The notes: generated by a model from the sequence alone, not told the origin. DNA of 64,000 nt from an uncultured bacterium (GCA_902765215.1 CACWZA010000003.1:1-64000), one strand, 5' to 3'; shown: positions 34,446 through 43,291, counted from the stretch's first letter. Numbers and translations: made by a program.

Positions 34446-34985
34446 TTAAACTCTTTTTATAGATCTGTTATGCACTTTTCTGTTATTTGGTTTTACGGTA
34501 TTTTTTGAATGTTTTTTGTAATTGTTAATTGATGGTTTATGATGTCTGCCTACTTTATCATAAGGTTTATGAGGTTTACGGAAATCACCGTATTTTGGAG
34601 GTCTTTGTCCAAATCTCGGATCAGGTTTTTGTCCAAATCTTTGATCAGGTCTTTGACCTTTGAAGTTTTTATCAAACCGTTTATCATTAATATTTGGTCG
34701 TTTATCTGATACCTTTTTGTCGAGTTTCTTCTTGTCGAAGTTTTTATATTTGTTTGTATTTACGCTGTTGTCATACTTAATTCTGTCAACATTACCTTCT
34801 CTAAAAGATCTGTTGAATTTTTCGTTCTTTCTTGCATTTTCAAAATTTGTTCTGTCTAATGTGTTTTGGATTTCAACCTGATTAGCAGCAGAATCGAGCA
34901 CATTTGTGCTGACAGTTTCCTCAGCGAAAGCGACAGATCCTGCCATACAAACTATTAAGCCCATTATTAATAAATTTTTATTCAT
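34446..34985 (-). CDS. Exported basic low-complexity protein
   Basis: A 179-residue protein with signal peptide NKNLLIMGLIVCMAGSVAFA. After an acidic stretch of 40 residues the rest is strongly basic, with repeats such as RPDQRFGQ, KPDPRFGQ and RPPKYGDF, and many Lys, Arg, Asn, His and Pro. No domain is recognised. Start ATG 34985 has AAAGGA at proper distance; the frame extends five codons further to a TTG. It lies 38 bases upstream of the CpxP-like gene in the sigma-factor operon. The basic repeats could bind nucleic acid, LPS or peptidoglycan; this is a guess. Confidence 0.65.
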   Translation of the reverse strand: MNKNLLIMGLIVCMAGSVAFAEETVSTNVLDSAANQVEIQNTLDRTNFENARKNEKFNRSFREGNVDRIKYDNSVNTNKYKNFDKKKLDKKVSDKRPNINDKRFDKNFKGQRPDQRFGQKPDPRFGQRPPKYGDFRKPHKPYDKVGRHHKPSINNYKKHSKNTVKPNNRKVHNRSIKRV

Positions 34986-35021
34986 ACTAAATCCTTTCAA
35001 TTTGTTTTAAAGTATCCGCTT

Positions 35022-35273
35022 TTAAAGTCCTACCGATACATCAATGTTTCCTAAAGAGAAGGTAACTGATGGATAGTTATAACCGTACCCGTATGAGTTT
35101 TCGTAAACAGGAACAGGGAGGGGAACCTGCGCAACAGGTATTGGCTTTTGAGGCGGCACTGCCTTTTGGGGAACAGGGGTATACTTGTGATGATTTTGTG
35201 GCACAATCGGATGTGCACTTGCTACACCTGTTGTAATTACCAACAGGCAAATGAGTGTCAAAACTTTTTTCAT
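35022..35273 (-). CDS. Small exported Pro/Val-rich protein
   Basis: An 83-residue protein with signal peptide MKKVLTLICLLVITTGVASA. The mature part is Pro- and Val-rich (VPQKAVPPQKPIPVAQVPLP) and ends in a Tyr/Gly patch and a beta-like VTFSLGNIDVSVGL. No family recognised. It sits 16 bases after the sigma-factor gene and 36 before the next exported protein gene, so it is part of the same unit. Extended polyproline segments of this kind can span the periplasm. Confidence 0.6.
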   Translation of the reverse strand: MKKVLTLICLLVITTGVASAHPIVPQNHHKYTPVPQKAVPPQKPIPVAQVPLPVPVYENSYGYGYNYPSVTFSLGNIDVSVGL

Positions 35274-35289
35274 AATTTAAACCTTTCTT

Positions 35290-35787
35290 CTAGAGTAAGT
35301 CCTCAAGTTGCAGGGCAAGCTCTTTCTTTGCATTGTATATTCTTGATTTCACAGTTCCAACGGGAACATTTAACTTCTCAGCAATCTGTTCGTATGAATA
35401 TCCTTCGATATCATATAACATTATTACTTCTTTCAATTTTGGCTTTAGACTGTCTATTGCTTTAATTATTCTTTTCTGCCTCAGTTTTGCCATAAAGGCA
35501 CCTTCCGGCGTTACTTTATTGTCTTTTATTGAGTTTATTACTTCTTCGTCTGTTGTAGAGTTTGTTTGGACCATCCTGTCTGCTGATTTCAAGTAGTCTT
35601 TTGATAAGTTCTTTGCGATGGTGTTTATCCATGTTTTGAAATTACCTTTCTCTTCGTATTTGTCCTGATTTTTCCAAACCTTGACAAAGACTTCTTGTTC
35701 TAAATCTTCGTTAGTTTCTTTAGTTATAAGCCTTATTATATTTCTTACATTTTGTTTGTTATTTTCAATTATTTCTTTGAAGTTCAT
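35290..35787 (-). CDS. ECF-type RNA polymerase sigma factor
   Basis: A 165-residue group IV sigma factor. Region 2 is TNEDLEQEVFVKVWKNQDKY followed by FKTWINTIAKNLSKDYLK; region 4 is LKPKLKEVIMLYDIEGYSYE followed by IAEKLNVPVGTVKSRIYNAK. It has no region 1.1 or 3 and normal ECF length. Its ATG overlaps the stop of the anti-sigma gene by 4 bases. It should direct transcription of its own operon and other envelope genes. Confidence 0.9.
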   Translation of the reverse strand: MNFKEIIENNKQNVRNIIRLITKETNEDLEQEVFVKVWKNQDKYEEKGNFKTWINTIAKNLSKDYLKSADRMVQTNSTTDEEVINSIKDNKVTPEGAFMAKLRQKRIIKAIDSLKPKLKEVIMLYDIEGYSYEQIAEKLNVPVGTVKSRIYNAKKELALQLEDLL

Positions 35788-36128
35788 TCACCATCCACCA
35801 TTATCAAACCGTAATCGTCGGTCTGAAAACCTAAATCTTCAGCAGTAAACTGCTGTCCGTACTTAATGGTATCAAGAATGTTGTAATTCATGCTTGCAAT
35901 TTCCAATGTCGTACCACCGACCATCAAAGCAAACAATACACAAGCAACCTTGACAGCTTTAAACTTGTCTTTTTTATAATGAGGTTTAACCTCTCTTATT
36001 AAATCAGACACTTTGTTCATTTTTTCATATTCAGCTCTGCAATCTTCGCAGTGCTCAATATGTTCCATCAGAGTCTTTTCGTCGGAGAATGTAAATAGTG
36101 CTTCAAATTTATTACATTTTTCTGTCAT
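35784..36128 (-). CDS. Anti-sigma factor with zinc-finger-like domain and one membrane segment
   Basis: A 114-residue protein. HIEHCEDC near residues 24-31 is the H-x3-C-x2-C core of zf-HC2 (ZAS) anti-sigma domains, which hold ECF sigma factors in the cytoplasm. VKVACVLFALMVGGTTLEIA (about 60-79) is the membrane segment, leaving about 35 residues in the periplasm. It precedes the sigma gene, the reverse of the usual sigma-then-anti-sigma order. The ECF-type promoter upstream suggests autoregulation. Confidence 0.8.
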   Translation of the reverse strand: MTEKCNKFEALFTFSDEKTLMEHIEHCEDCRAEYEKMNKVSDLIREVKPHYKKDKFKAVKVACVLFALMVGGTTLEIASMNYNILDTIKYGQQFTAEDLGFQTDDYGLIMVDGE

Positions 36129-36150
36129 TTTATTTACCTCTTACACCCAT

Positions 36151-36177
36151 ATAACGAATTCCAAAAAATTTTGTTCA
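36151..36177 (-). promoter_or_regulatory. ECF-type promoter of the sigma/anti-sigma operon
   Basis: On the minus strand TGAAC (36177-36173), a 16-base spacer and CGTTAT (36156-36151). GAAC plus CGT at this spacing is the usual form recognised by ECF sigma factors. It lies 23 bases before the anti-sigma ATG. Confidence 0.55.
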
Positions 36178-36217
36178 TTTTTGTTTTTAATGTCTTAATA
36201 TTTCTTAACATAAGACC

Positions 36218-37006
36218 TTAAACTTTGCCGTAAGTATCCTCAATCCCTTTGCCAAATATAGCAAAATCATATTTGACAGGATCCTCGGGATCAAACCGTT
36301 TTAGATTATTTGTTAATTCAATGACAGCTTTCATGTCATTGCTTTTCCGTTCTAATAATAACATTTTTCGTGACAATCTGGCAACATGAACATCTAAAGG
36401 AATCCGCAAATCAGACTTAGGTATAAAACTCCAAATTCCCAAATCAACCTCTGATTTACGCACCATCCAACGCAGAAACATATTCATGCGTTTCATAGCC
36501 CCACCCTTATGGGGATCAGGCAAAAGGTGATAAAACCCCTGTCCCATTCTTTCCTTAGCGTTGGAATAAAAATAGTCGCTCACAACCCGATACATTACAT
36601 CCAAAGAGCTGTCTTTTTCATAGCCGTACCTAAATAGTTCACTTAACCCATCAGAGGTATTATAGAGTTTTGATAATATAGTCAGCCATTCAATAACATC
36701 ATTAGGCTTAGAAAAGCGATAGTTAAAATTCTCTTTTTGAAGAATGGCAAAGTCGCCGTTTTTAACAAAATTAGTCGGTTCCCCCTCTGTATAAGAAAAC
36801 AACTCATGGAGTTTTGCTATAAACTGTTTTCTGCTTCCGTAAGCAAAAAGCGATGCAATAAACCCCGCAAGTTCAATATCTTTTCTATCTTTAAACAAAT
36901 GCGGAAACTGAACAGGATCATCCTTTATAAAATCTTTCGTTTCATATCGTTCAACAAGATTATCCAGCTCAGCTTTATCAACAATTAACCTGTCCTCAAC
37001 CTTCAA
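36218..37006 (-). CDS. TIGR02757 (DUF2400) family protein
   Basis: A 262-residue protein matching the uncharacterised TIGR02757 family: FIASLFAYGSRKQFIAKL, KRMNMFLRWMVRKSEVDLGI, SDLRIPLDVHVARLSRKMLL and FDPEDPVKYDFAIFG. The family is weakly related to helix-hairpin-helix DNA glycosylases, with IPLDVHVAR as the most conserved stretch. It overlaps tadA by 4 bases, so it is coupled. A nucleic acid repair or modification role is likely but unproven. Confidence 0.8.
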   Translation of the reverse strand: MKVEDRLIVDKAELDNLVERYETKDFIKDDPVQFPHLFKDRKDIELAGFIASLFAYGSRKQFIAKLHELFSYTEGEPTNFVKNGDFAILQKENFNYRFSKPNDVIEWLTILSKLYNTSDGLSELFRYGYEKDSSLDVMYRVVSDYFYSNAKERMGQGFYHLLPDPHKGGAMKRMNMFLRWMVRKSEVDLGIWSFIPKSDLRIPLDVHVARLSRKMLLLERKSNDMKAVIELTNNLKRFDPEDPVKYDFAIFGKGIEDTYGKV

Positions 37007-37464
37007 TTACTACTCCCTCTGAGTGTGTCAAAAAACTTATTAAGTATCTTATCACACTTTTCTTCTTCTATCCCGCCATAGACTTCAAGCTTAGAATTTG
37101 CAGTATTTCTCAAATCCATCACTGACCCGAAGGCTCCGCATTGAGTATTATATGAGCCGAAATAGAGTTTATCTATACCGGATGATACAATTGCCCAAGC
37201 ACACATTGGACAAGGCTCTAAAGTAACATACATCTCACAGCCGTTTAAGCGCCAAGTGCCGAATTTCTTCTGTACATCTCTCAACGCAATAATCTCAGCG
37301 TGACCTGTCACATCGTTGAGCTCTTCTTTTTGGTTATGAGCAGCCCCGATTATAACCCCGTCTTTTAAAATTGCACAACCAACGGGAACATCAAAAGACG
37401 ATGTCTGTCTTGCCTCTCTAATAGCTCTTTCAAACAGTTTTTTATGTTCCTCTGTATAGTTCAT
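37003..37464 (-). CDS. tadA: tRNA adenosine deaminase TadA
   Basis: A 153-residue zinc deaminase that converts A34 to inosine in tRNA-Arg(ACG). Zinc site: HAEIIAL and PCPMCAWA; N-terminus EEHKKLFERAIREA; FGSVMDLRN is the TadA-type substrate loop. It could be a guanine deaminase relative, but the length and motifs favour TadA. It follows the histidine kinase by 17 bases. Confidence 0.88.
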   Translation of the reverse strand: MNYTEEHKKLFERAIREARQTSSFDVPVGCAILKDGVIIGAAHNQKEELNDVTGHAEIIALRDVQKKFGTWRLNGCEMYVTLEPCPMCAWAIVSSGIDKLYFGSYNTQCGAFGSVMDLRNTANSKLEVYGGIEEEKCDKILNKFFDTLRGSSN

Positions 37465-37481
37465 AACTGTTCCGGTTATCC

Positions 37482-39167
37482 TTATCCTTTGCGCATAAAC
37501 AAGTGAACTTCAAAACCCCAATCCATGCCTGAATGGAGTTGAATATGACCACCCATTGTTTCGACTAAGCCTTTTACAATATAAAGCCCGAGTCCCGTGC
37601 CTCTTGTTGTTCTTGTCGTAGAATCGTCAAGGCGCGTAAACTTATCAAATAAAGTTTTTAACTTATCTTTTGGTATAACATTGCACTTATTTTTGACGAC
37701 AATTTTTACATATTCGTCGCTGTTCTTATCGTTTTCCTCATCAATGGAAACAACTATATCAGACTCGTCATCGGCATATTTAACAGCATTTTCAATAAGG
37801 TTAATCATAATCTGTTCAAATCTGTCCTTATCCGCAGAAATAGTTATATTTTCCTGATTAACCTCATTTACGATTGTTTTACCCTCATTATTTTTTACAA
37901 GAATGAGAGCATCCTCAAGAACGGTTCTTACATCAACCGGTTCAATATTCACATTAAGACTTGCCCCCTCAATATCAGGAATAACCAGCAAGTCCTCAAC
38001 CATGCGTTTAAGACGCTCTGCCTGTCGTTTGATAACCTTTAACGACTTTTGTTTTGTGGCTTCATCAATCTGAATATCCTGTCTTAAAAGTCTTGAAGTA
38101 TACCCCTGAATACTCGTTAAAGGAGTTCTGAACTCGTGGCTCACCGTATCAATCATATTAGATCGAAACTCGTTTAAATCTTTCAATTCTTTGTTTGTTT
38201 TTTCTAACTTGATATACGACTTGTGTATTTGATTAGCCATACGGTTAAATTCGTTAGCAAGGAACACAATTTCATACGGAGTCAAAAAGTGAATAAGCAA
38301 TCTTATCCGTCGCTTATAATTCCCCTTTGATATCGCAATAATCGCCTTAAATAACTGGCGCACATTGATATACAAATAAGAAATATAAAGACCTACAATA
38401 AACAGAACAGCAAAAGACGATATAAGCATCGCCATAATAATCTTTAACCTGTTATGCTCAATTGTATTTTTCGTAATTTCTTTTGGGGTAGATACAATAA
38501 TCAAGATATTTGGTTCAGACCGTTTCAGGTAAATAAACGGCTGGTTTTTCCGTTTCCCGTAGACAGTCGCCTCGTCAGTAACAAGCTCCTTTGGTAACTG
38601 TTTAACGCACTTGTCAAAAACCTGCTTATTAAAGTTATACGAGGTCACAAGAACATTATCAGGGTTAAGGACATATATCTGACGTTTATCAGCCCCAATA
38701 GACTGAAATACATTTCTTTTAACCTTTTCTATCTCAAACAATGCAACAAGATATCTGCCGTCACGCATTTTTACACCAAAGGCGGCCGACTCTTGTTCAG
38801 TCACTTTTTTTCTAAAACTCATATAACTTTCTTCTGACGGAAGGATAAATATATCACTATAGAGTTTTGAGTGTCTTTTTATATCATTAAGGTATTTATA
38901 TTTTTCCGCATCCGTTTCAAAGTAAGTAAGAGTAGTTGATATTTGTTCAAGTTCATATTTTATGGAATTTTGAAATACATCGATACTGTCTGATACAGAG
39001 TTAGCAATAATAATGCCGATATTACTCAACTGAGCACGGACAGAATGCTGGTTGATATTGTTTATAACAAACCCGCAAATAGTCATTGTTACAAGCACAG
39101 CAAATATACTTACAAGAATTATCTGCTCGACTATTTTTAAATGTTTGACATTTTTTATAAGTTTCAT
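37482..39167 (-). CDS. Membrane sensor histidine kinase
   Basis: A 561-residue kinase. TM1 is about residues 11-35 (IVEQIILVSIFAVLVTMTIC), followed by an extracytoplasmic sensor domain of about 200 residues (dCache-like size), TM2 near 240-262, a HAMP domain, HisKA with VSHEFRTPLTSIQGY (His about 341), and HATPase with NLIENAVKYADD and TRGTGLGLYIVKGL. The start is ATG 39167 with GGAG upstream; the frame goes to a TTG inside the regulator gene. It is coupled to the upstream response regulator. The signal is unknown. Confidence 0.92.
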   Translation of the reverse strand: MKLIKNVKHLKIVEQIILVSIFAVLVTMTICGFVINNINQHSVRAQLSNIGIIIANSVSDSIDVFQNSIKYELEQISTTLTYFETDAEKYKYLNDIKRHSKLYSDIFILPSEESYMSFRKKVTEQESAAFGVKMRDGRYLVALFEIEKVKRNVFQSIGADKRQIYVLNPDNVLVTSYNFNKQVFDKCVKQLPKELVTDEATVYGKRKNQPFIYLKRSEPNILIIVSTPKEITKNTIEHNRLKIIMAMLISSFAVLFIVGLYISYLYINVRQLFKAIIAISKGNYKRRIRLLIHFLTPYEIVFLANEFNRMANQIHKSYIKLEKTNKELKDLNEFRSNMIDTVSHEFRTPLTSIQGYTSRLLRQDIQIDEATKQKSLKVIKRQAERLKRMVEDLLVIPDIEGASLNVNIEPVDVRTVLEDALILVKNNEGKTIVNEVNQENITISADKDRFEQIMINLIENAVKYADDESDIVVSIDEENDKNSDEYVKIVVKNKCNVIPKDKLKTLFDKFTRLDDSTTRTTRGTGLGLYIVKGLVETMGGHIQLHSGMDWGFEVHLFMRKG

Positions 39168-39168
39168 G

Positions 39169-39876
39169 CTATTCTCCAAATGGGGTCAATTTATAACCAA
39201 CATTTGTAACCGTATGCAAATACTGCGGATTCTTTGAGTCCGGCTCAATCTTGTTACGCAGACCGCCCACATGGACTCTCAACATTCTTACATCTTCATC
39301 ACTGTCATAACCCCAGACTTCATCTAAAAGGGTTGCAAGCGTAACAGCATTATTAAAATGCTGCATTAAACAATATAATATTTCAAACTCTGTCGGAGTC
39401 AGTTTAATCTTTTTATTCACAATGACACATTCAAGTGTATCAGGAAAGATTTCAATATTCCCTGCTGTCAAAATCTCGTTAGATAAATTTTGTTCAACCT
39501 GCGGTTGATTTCGTCTTAAAAGAACCCTTATTCTAAGAAGAACCTCCTGAACATCAAAAGGCTTCACAAGGTAATCATCCGCCCCGCAATCAAACCCGAC
39601 AGTCTTATCGTCAATTGTACCTTTAGCGGTCAACATGAGAACAGGAATAGCAAGCTTTGCCTGTCTGATGTTCTTACATACATCAAACCCGTTCATTTTA
39701 GGCATCATGACATCAAGTATAACTAAGTCATAACTGTTATTTAAAACTTTTGTCAAACCCTCTTTTCCGTCAGAGGCCGTATCAACAAAGTAACCGCTCT
39801 GCGCGATATCAAACTCTAAAAGCTCCCTGATTTCATCGTCATCATCAACAATTAATATGCGTTTTAAATTTTCCAT
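39169..39876 (-). CDS. OmpR-family response regulator
   Basis: A 235-residue regulator. Receiver: ILIVDDDDEIRELL, phospho-acceptor in LVILDVMMPKMNG, MLTAKGT and DDYLVKPFD. The winged-helix domain starts near residue 130 (NIEIFPDTLECVIVNKKIKL) and contains LTPTEFEILYCLM and VRMLRVHVGGLRNKIE. Partner of the kinase encoded downstream. Its ATG overlaps the stop of a 47-codon gene, which suggests coupled translation. Confidence 0.93.
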   Translation of the reverse strand: MENLKRILIVDDDDEIRELLEFDIAQSGYFVDTASDGKEGLTKVLNNSYDLVILDVMMPKMNGFDVCKNIRQAKLAIPVLMLTAKGTIDDKTVGFDCGADDYLVKPFDVQEVLLRIRVLLRRNQPQVEQNLSNEILTAGNIEIFPDTLECVIVNKKIKLTPTEFEILYCLMQHFNNAVTLATLLDEVWGYDSDEDVRMLRVHVGGLRNKIEPDSKNPQYLHTVTNVGYKLTPFGE

Positions 39877-40019
39877 TATCTGCCCCTATAATAGCTCTCA
39901 GGATAATTTGTGAATGAATCTTTGATTGTATAATACTCATTCTTATCAATATTGACACCCATATTTTTTGTATCAATATTCATTTTTTTCTTCTTTTTAG
40001 GTTTTACAAATTTATCCAT
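39876..40019 (-). CDS. Small 47-residue basic protein between panD and the response regulator
   Basis: An open frame from ATG 40019 to TAA 39878-39876. It begins MDKFVKPKKKKKMN and ends SFTNYPESYYRGR, with five Lys in a row and no membrane segment. The stop overlaps the regulator's ATG as TAATG, the start lies 9 bases after the panD stop, and GCGGTAAAG precedes it as a weak ribosome binding site. The tight spacing on both sides argues for a real gene. No family recognised. Confidence 0.6.
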   Translation of the reverse strand: MDKFVKPKKKKKMNIDTKNMGVNIDKNEYYTIKDSFTNYPESYYRGR

Positions 40020-40028
40020 CTTTACCGC

Positions 40029-40376
40029 TTATACAATATTATTATTGTCATCAATCTGAACAATAGTAGGACAATATCCTTCTAATTCGTCTTCAGTAAC
40101 ATATCTGTACGAACAAATGATAATTTTATCACCTGCCTGAACTTTTCTTGCAGCAGCACCGTTAACACAGAACATTTTAGAGCCGCGTTTCCCCTTAATA
40201 ACATAAGTCTGAAATCTTTCGCCGTTATTTATATCAAGAATATCAACTTTTTGCCATTCTCTAATCTTTGCCGCAGTCAATATATCTTCGTCAATAGTTA
40301 TTGAACCGACATAGTTCAAATTTGAATCTGTGACAGTTGCTCTGTGAATTTTAGAATTTAAAAACTCTAATAACAT
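40029..40376 (-). CDS. panD: Aspartate 1-decarboxylase
   Basis: A 115-residue pyruvoyl enzyme that makes beta-alanine for pantothenate and CoA. The self-cleavage site is G24-S25 in [10 protein letters not shown] when the start is ATG 40376, the same numbering as in E. coli PanD. AGGAG lies 9 bases upstream of that ATG and abuts an earlier ATG at 40385. Other conserved parts: [10 protein letters not shown] and [12 protein letters not shown]. The panE-like gene at 45.2 kb may supply another pantothenate step. Confidence 0.95.
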   Translation of the reverse strand: MLLEFLNSKIHRATVTDSNLNYVGSITIDEDILTAAKIREWQKVDILDINNGERFQTYVIKGKRGSKMFCVNGAAARKVQAGDKIIICSYRYVTEDELEGYCPTIVQIDDNNNIV

Positions 40377-40400
40377 TTTACACATCTCCTTAACAGTTAG

Positions 40401-40406
40401 ATTATA
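40401..40406 (-). promoter_or_regulatory. Possible -10 box of panD
   Basis: TATAAT on the minus strand, 25 bases before the panD start. The -35 region is poor. The 84-base gap between panD and the gene upstream makes an internal promoter plausible. Confidence 0.35.
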
Positions 40407-40460
40407 CTATAAAAAAAGTTTAATATGTATAAAATGTTTAATTTTATCAACGAAAAATAA

Positions 40461-40937
40461 CTAACTGTAATATTTTGTTATACTTGTCAAATACGCATCT
40501 AATGCTTTGTAACCCTTGTACATTTCATTAGAATTAAGAGTATAATTATTTGATAAAATAAATTTCAGTTCTTTTACACGAATTTCAAGAATTGAGAATG
40601 AATCATTTCTCAATTTGTCGTCGGTTGATGTAGCCCAGTCCTTCATCTGTACAATTTCTCTGTTCATTTTGGAAATTGTTGTATTTTCAAGTGTTGCAAA
40701 AAAGTATTTTGAAAGAAGGTTTTCTTCAGTCTTAGTTATTCTTGGCTGAACAACCTGAAAAGAACAAATCTTTCTCAAAAGAACAAAATTATTTGCAACC
40801 CTTCTGTGGGAATAAGGGACTGATGTTTTTGCCAGCAAACTTGACACTTCCAAATCGGTGCACAAATCTTCCGAATTTAGAGCATTTCTCGTCTTATATC
40901 TATCGGATTTAAAAATATCATCCAGTTTTGTATCCAT
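40461..40937 (-). CDS. Hypothetical helical protein
   Basis: A 158-residue soluble protein, mostly helical by composition, without signal peptide. RRVANNFVLLRKICSFQVVQ and EENLLSKYFFATLENTTISK are its most distinctive parts. I recognise no family. It follows wecA/tagO by 24 bases and precedes panD by 84. Confidence 0.5.
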   Translation of the reverse strand: MDTKLDDIFKSDRYKTRNALNSEDLCTDLEVSSLLAKTSVPYSHRRVANNFVLLRKICSFQVVQPRITKTEENLLSKYFFATLENTTISKMNREIVQMKDWATSTDDKLRNDSFSILEIRVKELKFILSNNYTLNSNEMYKGYKALDAYLTSITKYYS

Positions 40938-40961
40938 ATCCCCTCGTCAGATAAAATAACT

Positions 40962-42029
40962 TTAGTTTTTCTTTGTGAAGACATCAAAAAGACTTAATAA
41001 AATCATTGATGCAACAACAAAGATTATATAATAAACATAGTGCTTAATTGTCAAAGCACTCATAAAGCTCATTGCAATAAACCCTGCAATAATAGCAACT
41101 GCGGTCATTATAACCACTGTTAATTTTTGTGAAAAACCTGCTTTCAATAATTTGTGATGAATATGTTCCGCATCAGCAACAAAAGGTGATTTCCCTTTAA
41201 AGATTCTTCTTAAACTTGAATAAGTAATATCAATAATAGGAACGGCAAGAACGAGAAACGGCAGCAATATAGCCAGCGTTGCACTCTTCATAACACCGGT
41301 AATTGAGATAGTTGCAAGCATAAACCCTGAGAACAATGCCCCGGAATCACCCATAAAAATCTTTGCAGGGTTAAAGTTAAAGGTTAAAAATGCCATCATA
41401 GAACCCGCAAGAATAAATGCAATAAGTGCACTTATCGGATTTGGCGGAGTCATAGCAAGGGCAATAATTGCAAGAGTAATCGCGTTTACTGTAATAACAG
41501 AACCTGCAAGTCCGTCAACACCGTCAATGAAGTTAACAGCATTACTAATGCCGACTACCCACAACAGAGTGAGCGGATAAGATGCCCAGACACTCAGGTG
41601 AATAACCTGACTCAACGGGTGCATAGGGTTTAAAATTGTATCAAATTTCACCCCCAGACAATAAACCATTGTCGCAACCAAAACCTGAATAAGAAGTTTG
41701 AACTTTGCATCAAGGTTATACACATCATCTATCAGCCCTAAAAGGAACATAAGAGATCCGCCCAATAACAAGCCTGAAACAAGACTGCCATAAGGATAAT
41801 AACTCAGTAATACCAAAAACAGAAAAGTCAGCATTGTGCTCGCCCAAATAGCCACACCGCCTATCCTCGACACCGGTATTTTGTGAATTTTTCTTTCCCC
41901 CGGCATATCGACAAGTCCTTCTTTTTTGGAAAATGCAATAACCAAAGGAACAATAAACACCCCTAATATATAAGATATTACTGCTCCGATTACATTTATA
42001 CCAACTGTTTCAGATAACTTTATTAAAAT
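40962..42029 (-). CDS. UDP-GlcNAc:undecaprenyl-phosphate GlcNAc-1-phosphate transferase (WecA/TagO/MraY family)
   Basis: A polyprenyl-phosphate sugar-1-phosphate transferase with about 11 membrane segments: GLVDMPGERKIHKIPVSRIG, the catalytic LIDDVYNLDAK, NFIDGVDGLAG, KIFMGDSGALFSG and HIHHKLL. It initiates surface-polysaccharide or teichoic-acid-like glycan synthesis. The first ATG/GTG/TTG in frame is GTG 41960, which lacks a usable ribosome binding site and would remove most of the first membrane helix. The frame is open further upstream, where GGAGG (42042-42038) lies 8 bases before an ATT codon at 42029. Starting there gives 355 residues and restores TM1 (INVIGAVISYILGVFIVP). I annotate this non-standard AUU start. 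It is 17 bases after glyA. Confidence 0.85.
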   Translation of the reverse strand: MLIKLSETVGINVIGAVISYILGVFIVPLVIAFSKKEGLVDMPGERKIHKIPVSRIGGVAIWASTMLTFLFLVLLSYYPYGSLVSGLLLGGSLMFLLGLIDDVYNLDAKFKLLIQVLVATMVYCLGVKFDTILNPMHPLSQVIHLSVWASYPLTLLWVVGISNAVNFIDGVDGLAGSVITVNAITLAIIALAMTPPNPISALIAFILAGSMMAFLTFNFNPAKIFMGDSGALFSGFMLATISITGVMKSATLAILLPFLVLAVPIIDITYSSLRRIFKGKSPFVADAEHIHHKLLKAGFSQKLTVVIMTAVAIIAGFIAMSFMSALTIKHYVYYIIFVVASMILLSLFDVFTKKN

Positions 42030-42046
42030 TGGACTGCCCTCCGGTA

Positions 42047-43291
42047 TTATAAATCAGCATAAAGCGGGAACTTTTTGCATAATGCAAGAGAATCCGCTCT
42101 CAATTCGTCTAATTTTGCCTGATTGTCAGAATTTTTAATTGCTTCAGCAATAATTCTTGCAACTTCTTTCATTGCAGGTTCATCAAAACCTCTTGTTGTC
42201 GCAGCAGCAGCACCAAGTCTGATACCACTCGTTACGAACGGACTTTGAGGATCATTAGGAACGGTATTCTTGTTTGCAGTAATTCCTACAGCTTCAAGCA
42301 CATTTGCCATGTCTTTACCGGTCTTACCTGTCTTTCTCAAATCAAGAGTCATAAGATGGTTTTCAGTCATACCGCCAACGATATCCATACCGTTGTCTAA
42401 CAAGCCCTGAGCCAATGCTTTTGCATTCTTCACAATATTTTGAGCATAAGTTTTAAACTCAGGTTTTGATGCTTCAAGCAAAGCAACCGCTTTACCTGCA
42501 ATAATATGTTCAAGCGGGCCGCCCTGCATTCCCGGGAACACTGCCTTATCAATCATTTGTGCAAATTGTTCATCGCACATTGTTATCCCGCCTCTAGGCC
42601 CTCTTAAGGTCTTGTGAGTAGTCGTTGTAACAAAGTGAGCATAACCCGCAGGAGATGGATGAACCCCGCCTGCAATCAGACCTGCAATATGTGCAATATC
42701 AGCAAGTAAATATGCCCCAACTTCATCAGCAATTTCTCTAAACTTCTTAAAATCAATTATTTTTGAATAGTTACTTGCACCGCAAATAATCAATTTTGGT
42801 TTGTGTTCTAAAGCCATTCTTCTGACATCTTCATAGTCAATGTTACCTTCTGAATCAACCCCGTAACTTTTAACATCAAAGTAAAGTCCTGAGAAATTAA
42901 CAGGTGAACCATGACTCAGGTGACCACCGTTAGATAAATCCATACTCAAAACTCTGTCACCGATTTTCAGAACAGCCATAAATACAGCCATATTTGCCTG
43001 AGCACCGCTATGTGGCTGAACATTTGCATGATCCATTCCAAAAAGTTCACATGCTCTTTTTTGTGCAAGTTCTTCAATCAAATCGATATGATCACAACCG
43101 TTATAGTATCTTTTATGCGGTTTTCCTTCAGCGTATTTGTTGGTCAAAACTGAACCGCATGCTTCCATAACGGCAGGTGATGTAAAGTTTTCACTTGCAA
43201 TTAGTTCTATTGTTGTTTGTTGACGCTCAAGTTCCTTTTCTATTAATTCCGCAACAGCAGAATCAACCTTTTTTATGTTCTCTAAATTCAT
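42047..43291 (-). CDS. glyA: Serine hydroxymethyltransferase
   Basis: A 414-residue PLP enzyme that converts serine and tetrahydrofolate to glycine and methylene-THF, feeding the FolD pathway encoded at 2.5 kb. Motifs: [47 protein letters not shown], the PLP-lysine in [15 protein letters not shown] and FPGMQGGPL. Normal length. Confidence 0.97.
   Translation of the reverse strand: MNLENIKKVDSAVAELIEKELERQQTTIELIASENFTSPAVMEACGSVLTNKYAEGKPHKRYYNGCDHIDLIEELAQKRACELFGMDHANVQPHSGAQANMAVFMAVLKIGDRVLSMDLSNGGHLSHGSPVNFSGLYFDVKSYGVDSEGNIDYEDVRRMALEHKPKLIICGASNYSKIIDFKKFREIADEVGAYLLADIAHIAGLIAGGVHPSPAGYAHFVTTTTHKTLRGPRGGITMCDEQFAQMIDKAVFPGMQGGPLEHIIAGKAVALLEASKPEFKTYAQNIVKNAKALAQGLLDNGMDIVGGMTENHLMTLDLRKTGKTGKDMANVLEAVGITANKNTVPNDPQSPFVTSGIRLGAAAATTRGFDEPAMKEVARIIAEAIKNSDNQAKLDELRADSLALCKKFPLYADL

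Noticed and set aside
36190-36214. Hairpin GTCTTA...TAAGAC after the TIGR02757 gene as terminator
   Set aside because: Only 6 bp and no U-run on the minus strand.
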